Assembly: GCA_022747635.1 (NCBI GenBank)
Contig: JAKTNV010000004.1
Coordinates: 22,877,969-22,941,968, forward strand
Origin: Hetaerina americana
Taxonomy: Eukaryota > Arthropoda > Insecta > Odonata > Calopterygidae
Reading direction: 5' to 3'
DNA length: 64,000 nt
Position numbers and translations under genes: made by a program. The notes beneath the pieces were generated by a model. That model ran no database searches. It had not been told where the DNA came from and saw nothing but the letters and a program-made list of their open reading frames with translations. Shown in pieces: positions 61,476 to 64,000 of this stretch. The stretch's first letter is position 1. Every line of letters begins with the position of its first letter.

Positions 61476-63100
61476 AACTACTCAATTAATGCCAATTGTC
61501 ATTTTTATAATGTTTTATTAATATTTACCGAACATTTATTTAATTTATAATGTACAAATAAAAGTGAAAAAGTTCAGCATAAATTTGCAGGACATAACTC
61601 TAACAAAATTCACCAAAAACTGAGTTGTTTTCTAGTAATTTTATTGGCCCCACAATATACACTCTATGTATTTTGTTGATTTCAAGTAAATTCTCTAGCC
61701 CTGAACTTTAACTCCAAAAGCGCTCTAGTAATTTAGGGTCTTGCCTTGATTGGAATAGCTACGGAAATCATTATTTTTATGGGAAACGAATTTTCTTCCC
61801 GAATGAGCCGATAATAGATGACACTTCTCCCCATTTAATGTTCCCTGCCTTACCCATCCCTGCTTTCTATTCGTTCCACATTTAACCATTCCCTTTCCAA
61901 AGAGGCTGAAGGTAATCAAACATCGTGGATCCGCTCACTCTCTCCGTTCACATTTCCCTGGCGCTCCCTTGTGCACACATTTACACTATGTGACGATCGT
62001 ATTATCCTTTGTGTTTGTTTAGTCATCGAACGGAACATTGTAATTCCAAAGTAGCGTGAGCTATTTAAAACTTCATCACTTATTTGTTTATATTGTTTGC
62101 GAGCATTTATTACGATTACTAGAATATAAAATAACCTCAAAAAAATCTTTTTAAAAAATGTACTTATTTGTACACGGGCAGATATTCAGATAACACCCTT
62201 GATTTTTGGCAAAATTTGCAGGAGACACAAAGCTTACTTGGAATCCAAAATTGCCCATTAAAGCAGAATATACTTGAACTCATTGTTCAGTGGATTGAAA
62301 GGTAAAATAATGCCACCTCTTTGAGAAGACGGATGGACTCTACCCAACACACAATACTTTTTTTATGTTCACAATAAGATAATTCATAAATATAATAAAA
62401 AACCTACGTAGCGCAGCAGAAATAATAATTTAATCCTTCATTAAAAATTTAAAATTTCATTTTGGAATGGTTTAATCACTTTTGGGCAAAACAATTTAGT
62501 ATATTCCCTTTACACGCTTGGCATAGAGGAGATACTTCTTAGAATATCTATTTTTAAAAAATAGAGGTTTTGGCAATTAAAAGAAATGCCCTATTATATT
62601 ATCAATTATTATTGAATTATTTTGCAAGAATGAGGGCCAGAAATGTTTTTGTAGTTAAATGACAAAGGACTCAATTTGCACTAAAACAAATACATGGAAC
62701 ATAAAATTAGGAGAACCAAAGTAGGGAAAAATCATTTCATTTCAATTTTAAGCAGGATACATTTCTATTAAGAACTAAAAATCACCTCAAAGATCAAATA
62801 ACTCTTCAAAAGTATAATGTTTCACTAACTAAAAATTTAAATTCCGAAGGAACACTCTTTAAAGACGATTGCATTATCTATAGACGGATAGAGAACGTAA
62901 AAGGCCGTCTGGTACTTTAAAACGACATCAATTGCCTTCCCGTTTGGGTTATAAAATGTAATATGGGTATTAACCACATTGAGGATGTGTGCAGATATTT
63001 TTAAAGTAAAAAGAACGCACGTCAGAATATTAACGCTTGCTTTGTAGATAGTATCCCAAGTAGCAGGAATTGGAAACATATATTTACTTACCTAGGGAAC
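61476..63100. other. no recognisable gene
   Basis: AT-rich. The minus frame 62837-63079 (80 codons, ending VLYPSIDNAIVFKECSFGI) has ordinary-looking composition but no domain I recognise; exon status is undecided. Confidence 0.45.
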
Positions 63101-63420
63101 TTGGATGGCGAGTTCAAGTGTATATCGTGCCGAGGAAGATATTTAAAATACTTCATTGGATGAAGAGGGATTTGAAAAGAAGCAGCGTAGCCACCAAGAA
63201 AAGTTTTGTAAGGCTCTGATTCGCCCTCTCTTGGAATACTCGTACATAGTATGGAGCCCGTATAATAAAGTGGTACGCAATAAGTAAAACTAAAGTTAGG
63301 TAGTGATACTCATAAAAGAACAGTGTAGGAGATATGTAGTGTCTTGTGGAATGGGAGACTTTGTAAAATAGAAGAAAAGGTGTATTTTAGGTTCATAGAA
63401 AAGTTTAAATGACGAGCCGT
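63100..63420 (+). mobile_element. Jockey/CR1-like LINE fragment
   Basis: VYIVPRKIFKILHW, MKRDLKRSSVATKKSF and KALIRPLLEYSYIVWSPYNK followed by VVRNK match the block after the RT thumb in Jockey/CR1-type elements (LxRNLKxxSxxTKxxAYKALVRPxLEYASxVWxPxxKxxIxKIE). IKEQCRRYVVSCGMGDF stands for the following VQRRAARFV segment. Frame changes and stops are present; ends are unclear. Confidence 0.72.
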
Positions 63421-63571
63421 GGGAAGACGGACATTAAAAAATAAACAAATTTTATGAGGAAAACTAAAACAATTTTAAAATACAAATAAAAACACAAAAA
63501 AAGAAAAGTTGTCCATTATTAAATTGAAATATTTTTAAACCTTATCAAGTACCTGAAGAGTTGAAAGAGTC

Positions 63572-63592
63572 CTTCCAATAAATTATTGGAAG
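63572..63592. repeat. 21-bp perfect palindrome
   Basis: CTTCCAATAA and TTATTGGAAG are exact reverse complements around one A. Confidence 0.85.
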
Positions 63593-64000
63593 TGTTTTTA
63601 ATAATGCGTGTACAGCAGCCGCGTGTACAGGGTGCGGGTCTAGATGATAAGCTGGCAATGACTACGTTATATTTACACCACCTTGACACAAAATATATGA
63701 TGAGGAATTCCAGTTTCACTTCAGCAGTTTAATGTTATATCTACAACTAGAGTGATCGAGGTGAATATTAACAAGAGTCATTTAGTTTCAGTAAAAAATC
63801 CTCTTTAGTTTTCGTTAGTAAAAGATAGTTTTCTTATGTTTCAAAAATAATATAGACAAGTAATTTAAAATTGGAATGACGTAATTAAAATTTTAACCCT
63901 TTCTAAGATTAATTGTGAAAAAAATCATCTAAATCTTGCTTCACTCCACTCCTGTAGCATCTCTATTTTTAAGATTGAGTTCGATTTGTGGGTTGAAAAG
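63593..64000. other. no recognisable gene
   Basis: AT-rich. GCGTGTACAG occurs twice in close succession (63605 and 63620), the second time as GTACAGGGTGCGGG, which resembles the end of the MITE at 33.74 kb but has no mirrored partner nearby. Confidence 0.4.

Overview
The window reads as AT-rich nuclear DNA of an arthropod, most likely an insect. It has very few protein-coding exons, long stretches with no recognisable content, compound AT/GT microsatellites, and many decayed transposable elements (TEs) typical of arthropods: mariner, RTE/BovB-like and Jockey/CR1-like LINEs, a Penelope-like element and tRNA-derived SINEs. No bacterial operon, CRISPR array, rRNA or intact tRNA gene was seen.

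Only one convincing host gene piece is present: an exon at 21535-22024 (+). It encodes a signal peptide, a histidine-rich stretch and most of the extracellular hormone-binding domain of a secretin-family (class B) GPCR. The end of the exon most resembles insect CRF-like diuretic hormone (DH44) receptors. It stops at a consensus 5' splice site (22025). I found no exon for the remaining cysteines or the seven membrane helices, so the next intron is probably long or leaves the window.

Layout. 0-13 kb: mariner transposase fragment (1-375), a short inverted-repeat mariner derivative (2129-2400), and two internally deleted mariner copies with different terminal inverted repeats (10414-11341 on -, 11583-12516 on +). 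12-20 kb: three 3' relics of one LINE family (12.6, 16.5 and 19.7 kb), the last against long AT repeats. 20.3-20.5 kb: a tRNA-like SINE head joined to a large palindrome. 21.5-22 kb: the receptor exon. 23.1-28 kb: a SINE, a nearly full-length but dead RTE/BovB-like LINE (+), and a Jockey/CR1-like LINE on the opposite strand meeting it tail to tail. 28.5-30 kb: GC-rich DNA and a SINE. 33.7 kb: a tiny MITE. 38 kb: a second Jockey/CR1-like 3' end. 40.6-41.4 kb: a LINE 5' fragment next to a SINE. 44 kb: another LINE 3' relic and a GC-rich block. 47-48.8 kb: a Penelope-like element with reverse transcriptase and GIY-YIG remnants. 56-61 kb: microsatellites, two further LINE 3' relics and a mariner N-terminal relic. 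63.1-63.4 kb: a short Jockey/CR1-like fragment.

All recognised transposon frames carry stops, frameshifts, deletions or active-site changes, so none looks autonomous. The genes do not form a pathway: this is a receptor locus embedded in transposon debris. I did not find a convincing previously undescribed system. The items most worth checking are the histidine-rich receptor N-terminus, the SINE palindrome, the repeated LINE tail beside AT microsatellites, and the Penelope-like element. All family assignments rest on motif recognition by eye; no search was run.
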